Assembly: GCF_000739655.1 (NCBI RefSeq)
Contig: NZ_BATR01000162.1
Span: 62,001-126,000, forward strand
Direction: 5' to 3'
Length of the DNA stretch: 64,000 nt
Origin: Verrucomicrobium sp. BvORR106
Lineage (GTDB): Bacteria > Verrucomicrobiota > Verrucomicrobiia > Verrucomicrobiales > Verrucomicrobiaceae
In this document: positions 46,504-55,072 of the stretch, piece by piece
Numbering within the stretch: position 1 is the stretch's first letter
How the letters are laid out: each line of letters opens with the position of its first letter
Program-made: the position numbers and the translations under genes
The notes under the pieces: model-generated
Databases searched by the model: none
What the model saw: only the letters and a program-made list of their open reading frames with translations
Told to the model about the DNA's origin: nothing

Positions 46504-46538
46504 CGAACCCGAAGCCCCTGGCTTCGGGTTCGCTTTTT
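46504..46538 (+). terminator. Rho-independent terminator of the bactofilin operon
   Basis: A 13-base perfect stem, CGAACCCGAAGCC (46504-46516) with GGCTTCGGGTTCG (46520-46532), three-base loop, followed by TTTTT. Confidence 0.92.
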
Positions 46539-46794
46539 GGAGCCACCGACACTCACCGAGGCCCTCGGGGCCCGTTTTGGTGCTCCCCTGCAGCGGGTCC
46601 AGCGGGTTATGCCCACTTTTTTTGCAGGGCCCGGAACCCCCTTCGACCTCGCTGGGGTTTTTGAAACTAACGCTTGGGTTTCAATTCGTTACAACCCATC
46701 CACCTGCAGCCCATCGCCGCACTGCTGAGGATGCTCGCAAACCTTTAACCCGTGGTTGCAGCTTGCGAATCGGTGCGTTCGTACCATATTCAGC

Positions 46795-47736
46795 ATGGTT
46801 CAAATCGCCGCTCCAAGTATCACCGAAGAGATTCTTCGGCTGAAAAAGCAACGCAACGCCATCATCCTCGCTCACAACTATCAGAGCCGTGAGATTCAGG
46901 AACTGGCCGATTTCGTGGGCGACTCCCTTGGCCTCGCCTACAAGGCCAAGGAAACCAAGGCAGATGTGATCTGCTTTTGCGGCGTTCACTTCATGGCAGA
47001 GACCGCCAAGATTGTGAACCCAGAAAAGATCGTGGTGCTGCCCGACGCCAACGCCGGCTGCTCGCTTGAGCAGAGCTGCCCCGCCCCGCAGCTCGAGAAG
47101 TTCCTCGAAATTCACAAGGAGAAGAACTACTACGTCATCGCCTACATCAACTGCAGCGCTGGCGTCAAAGCCCTGAGCGACTGCATCTGCACCAGCGGCA
47201 ACGCGGTCAAGATTGTCGAAGCCGCCCCCAAGGATCGCCCCATCCTCTTCGTACCCGATCAGAACCTCGGTGCCTGGGTCATGGAGCAGACCGGTCGCAA
47301 GATGGACCTCTGGCAAGGAGCCTGCTACGTGCACGTGGAGTTCACCCGCGACAGCATCAACCAGATCAAGGCTGAATACCCTGACGCCAAGGTCGTCGCC
47401 CACCCGGAATGCACCTACGCCGTGCGCCTCCTTGCCGACGAAGTCTGCAGCACGGAGAAAATGGTCCACTACTGCCGTGAAAGTGAGGCCGAGAGCTTCA
47501 TCATCGTGACAGAGAGCGGCATGCTGCACCGTCTGGAGCGCGAGGTTCCCAACAAGCGCTTCATCCCCGGCCCCACCGGCCACTGCCGCTGCGCCGACTG
47601 CCGCTACATGAAGATGAACAACCTGGAGAAGCTTCACAACTGTCTCCTCAATCTTCGTCCGCAGGTGGAGATGGCCGAAGAGGTGCGCAAGCGCGCCGAG
47701 AAGCCGATCCTCCGCATGCTGGAGCTGAGCCGCTAG
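46795..47736 (+). CDS. nadA: Quinolinate synthase
   Basis: NadA condenses iminoaspartate with dihydroxyacetone phosphate to quinolinate in NAD synthesis, using an oxygen-labile [4Fe-4S] cluster. The ATG at 46795 gives a 313-residue product. Motifs in order: NAIILAHNYQSREIQELADF, DSLGLAYKAK, CFCGVHFMAETAKI, LPDANAGCSLEQSCP, HPECTYAV and GPTGHCRCADCRYM. The cluster Cys residues are in the CTSGNA, HPEC and CRCADC regions, as expected. No nadB or nadC gene is near. A single-gene unit with its own terminator. Confidence 0.95.
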   Translation: MVQIAAPSITEEILRLKKQRNAIILAHNYQSREIQELADFVGDSLGLAYKAKETKADVICFCGVHFMAETAKIVNPEKIVVLPDANAGCSLEQSCPAPQLEKFLEIHKEKNYYVIAYINCSAGVKALSDCICTSGNAVKIVEAAPKDRPILFVPDQNLGAWVMEQTGRKMDLWQGACYVHVEFTRDSINQIKAEYPDAKVVAHPECTYAVRLLADEVCSTEKMVHYCRESEAESFIIVTESGMLHRLEREVPNKRFIPGPTGHCRCADCRYMKMNNLEKLHNCLLNLRPQVEMAEEVRKRAEKPILRMLELSR

Positions 47737-47765
47737 TAGATTTTAGTTTCCGCGAACTACGCCCA

Positions 47766-47805
47766 AGGGAGACGGAGGGTTCACACACCCACGTCTCCTT
47801 TTTTG
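47766..47805 (+). terminator. Rho-independent terminator of nadA
   Basis: GGAGACG (47768-47774) pairs with CGTCTCC (47792-47798) and runs into six T residues, 30 bases after the nadA stop. Confidence 0.85.
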
Positions 47806-47831
47806 TTTTCCACCCTCTCCCTTCTGCCCGC

Positions 47832-48062
47832 ATGAGCACCTGGTTGGCCATCATCATTGCCGCACCAGTGCTCACCCTTTGGATCCTGCACCAGATCGGA
47901 TGGGACGAGCCAGTTGCCAAGGTATGGTGCGCAGCCATCGGAGTGCTGACTCTCGGCCATTGGTGCCCCAAGGCAGATCACTTGGACGACTCCGCCACCA
48001 TTGCCATCTCAGGTGCCGGCCTCGCCGTTGCCGCCCTGTTGATTGGAATTTTTGTTTCCTGA
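47832..48062 (+). CDS. Small hypothetical membrane protein
   Basis: A 76-residue product, predicted to have two or three hydrophobic segments (about residues 4-19, LAIIIAAPVLTLWILH, and 55-74, TIAISGAGLAVAALLIGIFV). Function unknown. Codon use resembles its neighbours and the ATG follows a C/T-rich leader without a clear ribosome-binding site, so confidence is moderate. It ends about 50 bases before the convergent CNNM/CBS gene. Confidence 0.5.
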   Translation: MSTWLAIIIAAPVLTLWILHQIGWDEPVAKVWCAAIGVLTLGHWCPKADHLDDSATIAISGAGLAVAALLIGIFVS

Positions 48063-48114
48063 ATCCCTCTCAGGATTGCGGCGTAGGAGGGCCACTGGCC
48101 TCCCCGCACCGCGA

Positions 48115-49563
48115 CTACTGGCGCACTTCCTCGGCCGCTTCCAGCTCCTCACGCGCCGCCTTTTCATCTTCATCTTCAGGCAGCAGTTCCACGCGCTTGA
48201 AATGAAGCTGGGCAACGCGACGGGCCTCCACCTTGGTGGCAGTCACCTCATAGTTCTCAATCCGCAGCGTCTCCCCTTGTTTGGGGAAGTGTCCGAGGAA
48301 ATGAGTCACGTAGCCACCCACGGTGGTGACCTCATCACTCTCGAGTTCAAGATCCGTCAGATCATTGAGCTCATAGAGGTTGAGCATGCCTTCCACCTCG
48401 AACTCCTCGGTATTGATACGACGGAACTCAGGCTTCACCGGAAGGTCGAACTCATCCTGAATGTCACCGACAATTTCCTCCACCACGTTATCGAGCGTAA
48501 CGATGCCGACGCCGCCGCCGTACTCGTCCACAGCCAGAGCCAGGTGCGCGTGCTTTTCCAGGAAGAACTTCAGAAGCTTGTCGATCGGCATCATCTCCGG
48601 CACGAGCAGGAGCTCGCGCTTGATGCGGCGCAGATCATTGGCGTCCTTGCCCCCTTCGTGAACGAGCTTCAGGATGTCCTTGATGTGAACAAGGCCGATG
48701 GTGTGGTCCAGGTGCCCCTCCACCAGCGGGAAGCGGGTGTGCTTGGACTCGACGGCAATCTTCAAGTTGGCCTCGAAGGGCTCATCCACATCCAGTGAGA
48801 TCACGTCCTTGCGCGGCGTCATGACATCGCGAACCGCGCGATCATTCAAGGCCAGAGCATTCAGCACGATGTGCTTTTCGGTCTCCGTTACTTCCTCGGA
48901 CCGCTGACTCTCCGCCACGATGTGCTTGAGCTCTTCTTCAGAGTGCACACGCTCCCCTTCCGCCACCGGGTCGAGCTTGAACACCGCACGGAGGATCCAG
49001 TTGGCGGTGCCATTGAGAAGGAAGATCGCGGGCTTGAGCACCACGTAGAAGAGGTGCAGCGGCCGGCTGATCAGCAGCGTGGTGGCCAGGGCCTTGCGAA
49101 TGGCCATGGACTTGGGAGTCAACTCGCCCAACACCACGTGGAGGAAGGTGATGATGGCGAAGCCTGCACCCCAACCAATGCCCCGCACCACCGCTTCATT
49201 CTCCAGGCCCACCTTGAAAAGCAGGGGCTGAAGCATGTGGGAGAGATACGGCTCGCCCAGCATCCCCAGCGCGATACTCGCCAGGGTGATGCCCAGCTGC
49301 GTAGCGGAAAGATAGGCGTCCAGATGCCGCGTCACGGACCGGGCAAACTTGGCTCCGCGATTGCCCTCGTCGATCTCCTCCTGGAGCTGGCTATCCCGGA
49401 CTTTTACGATCGCGAACTCCGCGGCCACGAAGAAGCCATTCAGGAGCACAAAGAACATGATGACCGAGATCTGCCACAACACCTGGCCCCCGGAAAGATG
49501 CCACTCCCGGACCACCGGTTCGGCGGCGCTGGCGAGGACAAGAGTAGAAAGAGAGAGAATCAT
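48115..49563 (-). CDS. CNNM/HlyC-CorC-family transmembrane protein with CBS pair
   Basis: A 482-residue protein of the CNNM/DUF21 family, implicated in Mg2+/Co2+ efflux (CorC/HlyC). N-terminal hydrophobic segments (ISVIMFFVLLNGFFVAAEFAIVKVR) form the DUF21 membrane domain with the typical helix GITLASIALGMLGEPYLSHM. The cytosolic part has a CBS pair (AVRDVMTPRKDVISLDVDEPF; VEGHLDHTIGLVHIKDIL) and a C-terminal CorC_HlyC transporter-associated domain (VKPEFRRINTEEFEVEGMLNL). Length matches the family. It converges on a small plus-strand gene. Confidence 0.93.
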   Translation of the reverse strand: MILSLSTLVLASAAEPVVREWHLSGGQVLWQISVIMFFVLLNGFFVAAEFAIVKVRDSQLQEEIDEGNRGAKFARSVTRHLDAYLSATQLGITLASIALGMLGEPYLSHMLQPLLFKVGLENEAVVRGIGWGAGFAIITFLHVVLGELTPKSMAIRKALATTLLISRPLHLFYVVLKPAIFLLNGTANWILRAVFKLDPVAEGERVHSEEELKHIVAESQRSEEVTETEKHIVLNALALNDRAVRDVMTPRKDVISLDVDEPFEANLKIAVESKHTRFPLVEGHLDHTIGLVHIKDILKLVHEGGKDANDLRRIKRELLLVPEMMPIDKLLKFFLEKHAHLALAVDEYGGGVGIVTLDNVVEEIVGDIQDEFDLPVKPEFRRINTEEFEVEGMLNLYELNDLTDLELESDEVTTVGGYVTHFLGHFPKQGETLRIENYEVTATKVEARRVAQLHFKRVELLPEDEDEKAAREELEAAEEVRQ

Positions 49564-49599
49564 GAGACGGCGCGAAGCGTTTTCCGCGCCTCAATAGTG

Positions 49600-49851
49600 T
49601 CAAAGTTTTTCGTAAGATCCATCACAACGCTTCTCCAGGATGGTAAATCCTGCACTTTTGGCGTCGGAAACGGACATGGGTTTAGATACCCTGGGGGTAT
49701 TTACCGAAGTGATGACTTTCCTCACTGGCGTCTTGCACAGGGGGCACTCCGTAAGAGGCGGCCGACTAATGGGACGTCGCAAATCAAACCCCTTGCTGCA
49801 GCGGGGGCAGCCGTTTTCAGGAATGACGGCGATGTAATGGTAGGTCGGCAT
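49600..49851 (-). CDS. FmdB-like zinc-ribbon protein
   Basis: An 83-residue regulatory-type zinc ribbon protein resembling FmdB: MPTYHYIAVIPENGCPRCSKGFDLRRPIS, then CPLCKTPVRKVIT with Cys at about 15, 18, 36 and 39. The spacing fits the ribbon, though the first pair is displaced compared with the common YEYxCxxC form. The FmdB class is loosely linked to gene regulation; no DNA-binding partner is visible. It lies directly after the rpsN terminator. Confidence 0.8.
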   Translation of the reverse strand: MPTYHYIAVIPENGCPRCSKGFDLRRPISRPPLTECPLCKTPVRKVITSVNTPRVSKPMSVSDAKSAGFTILEKRCDGSYEKL

Positions 49852-49885
49852 CTACAAAAACAAAGGTGCTGCGTCGCAGCACCTT
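49852..49885 (-). terminator. Rho-independent terminator of rpsN
   Basis: AAGGTGCTGC (49863-49872) pairs with GCAGCACCTT (49876-49885). On the minus strand the stem is followed by TTTGTTTTTG, just before the fmdB-like start. Confidence 0.85.
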
Positions 49886-49918
49886 CGCAAAGTCAAATTG
49901 ATGTAACCTGGACCGAAA

Positions 49919-50188
49919 TTACCAGCTGGATTTGGTCACACCGGGAATGAGCCCTGCGGAAGCCATTTCACGGAAGGTAAGACGGGACATCTGGAAGCGG
50001 CGGATGAAAGCGCGGCGACGACCGGAGACACGGCAGCGGTTCACGAGGCGAGTCGGGCTGGCATCACGGGGAAGCATGGAGAGACCCACGTAGTCACCCT
50101 TAGCCTTGAGTTCTTCGCGAAGTTTCGCGTACTTCTCAACCGTCTTTTGTTTGCGCTTGTTGCGTTCGATCCAGCTCGTTTTAGCCAT
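49919..50188 (-). CDS. rpsN: 30S ribosomal protein S14 (non-zinc type)
   Basis: An 89-residue small-subunit protein that binds 16S rRNA in the 30S head. The ATG at 50188 ([20 protein letters not shown]) is chosen; an upstream in-frame ATG at 50200 is less likely. The family marks [33 protein letters not shown]-like ([20 protein letters not shown]) and [18 protein letters not shown] are present. It lacks the CxxC...CxxC zinc motif of short S14, so it is the long C-minus form. It stands outside the large ribosomal operons, with its own terminator. Confidence 0.95.
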   Translation of the reverse strand: MAKTSWIERNKRKQKTVEKYAKLREELKAKGDYVGLSMLPRDASPTRLVNRCRVSGRRRAFIRRFQMSRLTFREMASAGLIPGVTKSSW

Positions 50189-50454
50189 AGAGCTTGCCAA
50201 GATATATAAAACCCGCGGTCGCGCAACCTAAAATGAAGATTGTTTGTGCTTTCTTTCCGGCCTGCGGAGCGGGATCCGGGCATTTTCCCCTCCTCTGAGC
50301 CGACTCGCAACCTCTTTCCATTTTCCAGGCCCCGGCCTGACTCCTACAGGGGCTTTCCCAGGAGCATCGGGCTGGATCTGGAGATTCCGAAAACGATTCG
50401 TCGGAAAGACAAAAAGATCTGGCAAGCCCGCCAATCCCGGCTATGCCATGCAGC

Positions 50455-50538
50455 ATGACAATCGGAATGATCATCGCTGTTTGTTTTCTCGTCGCGGGGG
50501 CCGTCGCGTTCACATATCTGAAGAAAGGTGCAATGTAA
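50455..50538 (+). CDS. Possible 27-residue membrane peptide
   Basis: A small open frame, MTIGMIIAVCFLVAGAVAFT then YLKKGAM, ends 6 bases before the fumC start. It has one hydrophobic segment and a short basic end, like a small membrane peptide. A second in-frame ATG lies at 50443. No clear ribosome-binding site is seen. Confidence 0.3.
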   Translation: MTIGMIIAVCFLVAGAVAFTYLKKGAM

Positions 50539-50544
50539 TCAGAC

Positions 50545-51969
<1,425 letters not shown>

Positions 51970-51996
51970 TCTGCCCGTCAGCCCTGTCCCAAACTT

Positions 51997-52036
51997 AAAG
52001 GGTCAAAGTGCGCTTCCGCCACTTTGACCCTTTTTC
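51997..52036 (+). terminator. Rho-independent terminator of fumC
   Basis: A perfect 14-base stem, AAAGGGTCAAAGTG (51997-52010) with CACTTTGACCCTTT (52020-52033), runs into T residues. Confidence 0.92.
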
Positions 52037-52090
52037 GTTCTCTGAAATCTGAATACTTGAGCAACCACGCACATGCTGCTCACAGGAAAC

Positions 52091-52768
52091 TCAATCCGCA
52101 GAACGCAGGGACATGCCTGTCACCAGTTCTGAGCGGAAGGTCATCTGCCACGGGACTTTGATCCCTGCCTCACGCGCCATCGCCACCAGCTCCGGGAGCG
52201 AGTCTGCCGTCATCTTTTCCATGATCCTGCGGCGGTGAATCTTGATGGTCGCTTCCGTCGCGCCCAGTGCCTGAGCCACGGATCGATTGGACATCCCCCG
52301 GATGAGAAGTTCCATCACCTCCATCTGACGCTGCGTCAGGGAGGAGACCCGAGTGTGCGCTTCTTTCTGGATGGCCCGCTTGGTCGCGAGATTGGCCGAC
52401 CGCTTGAGGGCCAGACTCACCGCATCCATCAAAGGTTCGCGCTGCACCGGCTTGGAAAAATAGTCCACCGCCCCCATTTTCATCGCGGAGACACAGGCTT
52501 CCACTCCCGGTCTCGCCGTCACGAACACCATCTGATCGCTTCGACCTCTCTCCTTCAGATGCCGCTGCAATTCGAGACCCGTCATGTCCGGGAGATCCAC
52601 TTCCAGGATCACACAGACCGGACTCGCAGCCTGACAGCCAGAGAGAAATCCCCTGCCGCTCGAATACGTTTCCGCTTGACAGCCAGCTTCATCCAGCCAT
52701 TCCAATATCCGGAACCTTCCAGAAACATCTGGATCGACTACGCAGACCTTTGCGCTAGAGAGTTTCAT
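52091..52768 (-). CDS. FixJ/NarL-type response regulator with atypical receiver
   Basis: A 225-residue two-domain regulator. The receiver reads AKVCVVDPDVSG at its start, and the helix-turn-helix (LTQRQMEVMELLIRGMSNRSVAQALGATEATIKIHR) is of the LuxR/FixJ type. The phospho-acceptor site is CVILEVDLPDMTGLEL: where the family has Asp (LDxxMPxMxG) this protein has Glu56, and the acidic pocket is also changed (VDPD). The Lys switch residue is present (FSKPV). It may thus work without phosphorylation or be locked on. No histidine kinase gene is adjacent. It is divergent to the LysR gene. Confidence 0.87.
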   Translation of the reverse strand: MKLSSAKVCVVDPDVSGRFRILEWLDEAGCQAETYSSGRGFLSGCQAASPVCVILEVDLPDMTGLELQRHLKERGRSDQMVFVTARPGVEACVSAMKMGAVDYFSKPVQREPLMDAVSLALKRSANLATKRAIQKEAHTRVSSLTQRQMEVMELLIRGMSNRSVAQALGATEATIKIHRRRIMEKMTADSLPELVAMAREAGIKVPWQMTFRSELVTGMSLRSAD

Positions 52769-52901
52769 TTTGTCGCCTCGTCAGGTTGTTGTTTCCCGAT
52801 GAAAATCTTGGAATCGGCAACTAAATCGCCGTCGTAAGAAATTGGTGAGTAGGGAGTTGCGCTCACGTTGGCGATTGTGTTCGCAAGCAATCAATTTGTG
52901 A

Positions 52902-52931
52902 AATGCATTGTACGTATGTGTTCCATGCATT
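52902..52931. promoter_or_regulatory. Possible LysR-regulator binding site
   Basis: AATGCATT (52902-52909) and ATGCATT (52925-52931) repeat with centres about 22 bases apart, directly before the LysR-family start at 52943. The spacing and symmetry suit an autoregulatory operator, but this is weak evidence. Confidence 0.3.
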
Positions 52932-52942
52932 AACCGTATGGC

Positions 52943-53821
52943 ATGGATCTCCGTTCCCTTGGTGTCTTCGTCGAAGTGGTGCGCCGCGGCGGCTTCACGG
53001 CGGCAAGTTCCAAGGTGGCGCTTACCCAGCCTTCCATCAGCCGGGTCATCAAGCAGCTCGAGGATGACGTCGGTCAGGTCCTGATCACCCGTCAGCATCG
53101 CTCCATCGTGCTGACGGACGCGGGCAAGATCCTCTTCCGGCATGCCCAGAACCTCCTGCGGGATCACGCCGCTCTCGAGACGGAGTTGGCGGACCTCGCA
53201 GGATTGAAGCGCGGGGTGCTCACCCTGGGCATCCCTCCCCTCAGCGGCACTCTATTTGTCCCCCTGATCAAGCGCTACAAGGAGACCTATCCGGACATCG
53301 AGCTCGTCCTGTTCGAGAAAGGGTCAAAAGCGACGGAGCGCGCCCTGCTCAGTGCAGACATGCAGCTTGGCACACTGATTCTGCCGCTGGACTCCGCCCT
53401 GTACGATTCCGTCCCCTTCTTTCATGACCGCCTCGCACTGGCAGCTCCGCTCCATTCCCATTGGGCCAAGCGGGAGAGCGTGAAATTAAGAGAGCTCAAA
53501 GACGAGCCCTTCATCATCTTCCCCGAAGACTTCGCGCTCAACGACACCGTGAGGAACGCCTGCGCCGCCGCCGGATTCACTCCAGAGATCGCCGCCAGCA
53601 GCAGTCACTTCTCGCTCATCGCGGGATTGATTGACAGCGGACTCGGCATCGCCCTGCTCCCCATGTCCGTGGTGCGAGGGACCAACGCCGTCGCGGTGAT
53701 CCACCTCGAAGAGCCCGACATTCAGTGGAATATCGCAATCGCATGGTGCCGGGATTTCTATCTCTCCCACGCGGCCAAAGCCCTGGTCAATCTGGTAAAG
53801 GCTCACCCCATCGATCCCTAG
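52943..53821 (+). CDS. LysR-family transcriptional regulator
   Basis: A 292-residue LTTR. The N-terminal winged helix-turn-helix reads LGVFVEVVRRGGFTAASSKVALTQPSISRVIKQLEDDVGQ (quoted in parts by motif), followed by LTDAGKILFRHAQ. The rest is the periplasmic-binding-protein-like effector domain, in the CynR/CysB-like class, with TLGIPPLSGTLFVPLI. It precedes, on the same strand, the porin, xanthine dehydrogenase, permease and deaminase genes, so it may control this purine block; the ligand is unknown. A gap of about 210 bases separates it from the tsx-like gene. Confidence 0.88.
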   Translation: MDLRSLGVFVEVVRRGGFTAASSKVALTQPSISRVIKQLEDDVGQVLITRQHRSIVLTDAGKILFRHAQNLLRDHAALETELADLAGLKRGVLTLGIPPLSGTLFVPLIKRYKETYPDIELVLFEKGSKATERALLSADMQLGTLILPLDSALYDSVPFFHDRLALAAPLHSHWAKRESVKLRELKDEPFIIFPEDFALNDTVRNACAAAGFTPEIAASSSHFSLIAGLIDSGLGIALLPMSVVRGTNAVAVIHLEEPDIQWNIAIAWCRDFYLSHAAKALVNLVKAHPIDP

Positions 53822-53907
53822 TTCGATGCATCGCAGTTGATCTGCCATAGCCAGCACATCGAAATACCACCAAGGGAGTACGCATCTCAAGCATGTGGAC
53901 TGCGGGC

Positions 53908-53923
53908 GGGCATGTTCACTGCT
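53908..53923 (+). promoter_or_regulatory. Weak sigma-54-like promoter before the tsx-like gene
   Basis: GGGCATGTTCACTGCT keeps GG and GC at the -24/-12 spacing of 12 bases and the flanking CA and TGCT, but differs from consensus at three other positions. If real, it would place the start near 53935, so a start codon downstream of this (54033) would be needed. Confidence 0.35.
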
Positions 53924-54032
53924 GCGACTTTCTATTTTCTCCACTACTTTCCTTAAATTGATCGGTTTACTCCCGGCCGTTTTTCGCTTTCTCAAAATTG
54001 CCGATCACCTCACACCGTCAGCACTCCCTGTT

Positions 54033-54944
54033 TTGAAGTCTTGTTCCCTCTCCAACATCCGTCAGCCTCTCACCTCACTTTCCTTCGCCAGTGCCCTGGC
54101 GCTTGCCAGCCTGACTCCAGCCGATGCTCAGGCAGGTGAGCCCACTCCCACTTCGGAGAAGGCTGTAGCTACGAGCCCGGTTCAGGCCCCCAACTCGGAC
54201 AAGTTCATCAACTTTTCCACCACCAGCCTCTGGTACCTGTATGGATTCAACTGGGACAAGCCCTTTGCCTCCAGCCACGAGCGGGACCTGATCACGCTGG
54301 AACACTTTCAAGACAACGCCTGGGGGGATCTCTTCTTCTTCACCGACTTCACCAACCTCACGACGGAGGGACGAGGTCACCCTGAGACAGGGTTTGATCT
54401 CTACGGCGAAGTGAACCCTCGGCTCAGCCTGGGCAAGCTCACCGGCAAGGAGTACCGCTTTGGGCCGGTGAAGGACATCTACTTCTACTCGGGCATGCTG
54501 GAGTTCGGCACCTCCGACTCCCTGGCCAACATCAACCGGGCCTTCGGCACTCATCTCGACAAGACCCAGCTGCGCCAGCTCCACGGCATGGCCTTGGAGC
54601 TCGACCTTCCGGGTTTCGCTTACTCAAGCATCAACTTCTTCTGGCGGGATGACTTCGACATCAGCGGCAGCACCTGGCAGATCACCTATGTATGGGGCAT
54701 CCCCTTCCGCCTGGCGGGTTGTGACTTCATGTTCCGGGGCTTTGCCGACTACAACGGTGCCGAAGGGGAACTCGCAGAGTCCTTCCACACCAGTCCCCAG
54801 CTCATGATGGACCTGGGGGCCAAGCTATTTGGCAAGAAGTCCAAACTCTGGATCGGCACGGAGGTGGACATCTGGGTGAATGAATACGGAGTGAAGGGGC
54901 AACACGACGTGGTGCCGCAGGCCGTGCTGGAGTTCGAGTTCTAA
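54033..54944 (+). CDS. Tsx-like outer-membrane nucleoside channel
   Basis: An outer-membrane porin of the Tsx/OmpK channel family, which takes up nucleosides. No ATG is available in frame. The TTG at 54033 gives MKSCSLSNIRQPLTSLSFASALALASLTPADAQA, a convincing signal peptide, whereas GTG 53895 would add 46 residues before it. The mature part has strands ending in aromatic residues: FINFSTTSLWYLYGFNWDKPF, ITLEHFQDNAWGDLFFFTDFTN, FFWRDDFDISGSTWQITYVWGIPF (each in part), and a C-terminal beta-signal LEFEF. It directly precedes the xanthine dehydrogenase gene, which supports a purine-uptake role. Confidence 0.82.
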   Translation: MKSCSLSNIRQPLTSLSFASALALASLTPADAQAGEPTPTSEKAVATSPVQAPNSDKFINFSTTSLWYLYGFNWDKPFASSHERDLITLEHFQDNAWGDLFFFTDFTNLTTEGRGHPETGFDLYGEVNPRLSLGKLTGKEYRFGPVKDIYFYSGMLEFGTSDSLANINRAFGTHLDKTQLRQLHGMALELDLPGFAYSSINFFWRDDFDISGSTWQITYVWGIPFRLAGCDFMFRGFADYNGAEGELAESFHTSPQLMMDLGAKLFGKKSKLWIGTEVDIWVNEYGVKGQHDVVPQAVLEFEF

Positions 54945-54966
54945 CGATTCCCCAGCAGGCTCGTGA

Positions 54967-54987
54967 GTCGCGCAAAATCTGCGCGAC
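54967..54987. other. Hairpin between the tsx-like gene and xanthine dehydrogenase gene
   Basis: GTCGCGCA (54967-54974), five-base loop, TGCGCGAC (54980-54987), a perfect 8-base stem. No T run follows, so it may be an operator, an mRNA-stability element or a weak terminator. Confidence 0.45.
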
Positions 54988-55072
54988 ATCCCCCACAGAG
55001 TGCTGTTCTATTGTGCCAAGACTCCCCTACTGTCGCCCCCTTCCCTCAGCAGCCTTTTCCCACCGTCGGCCC

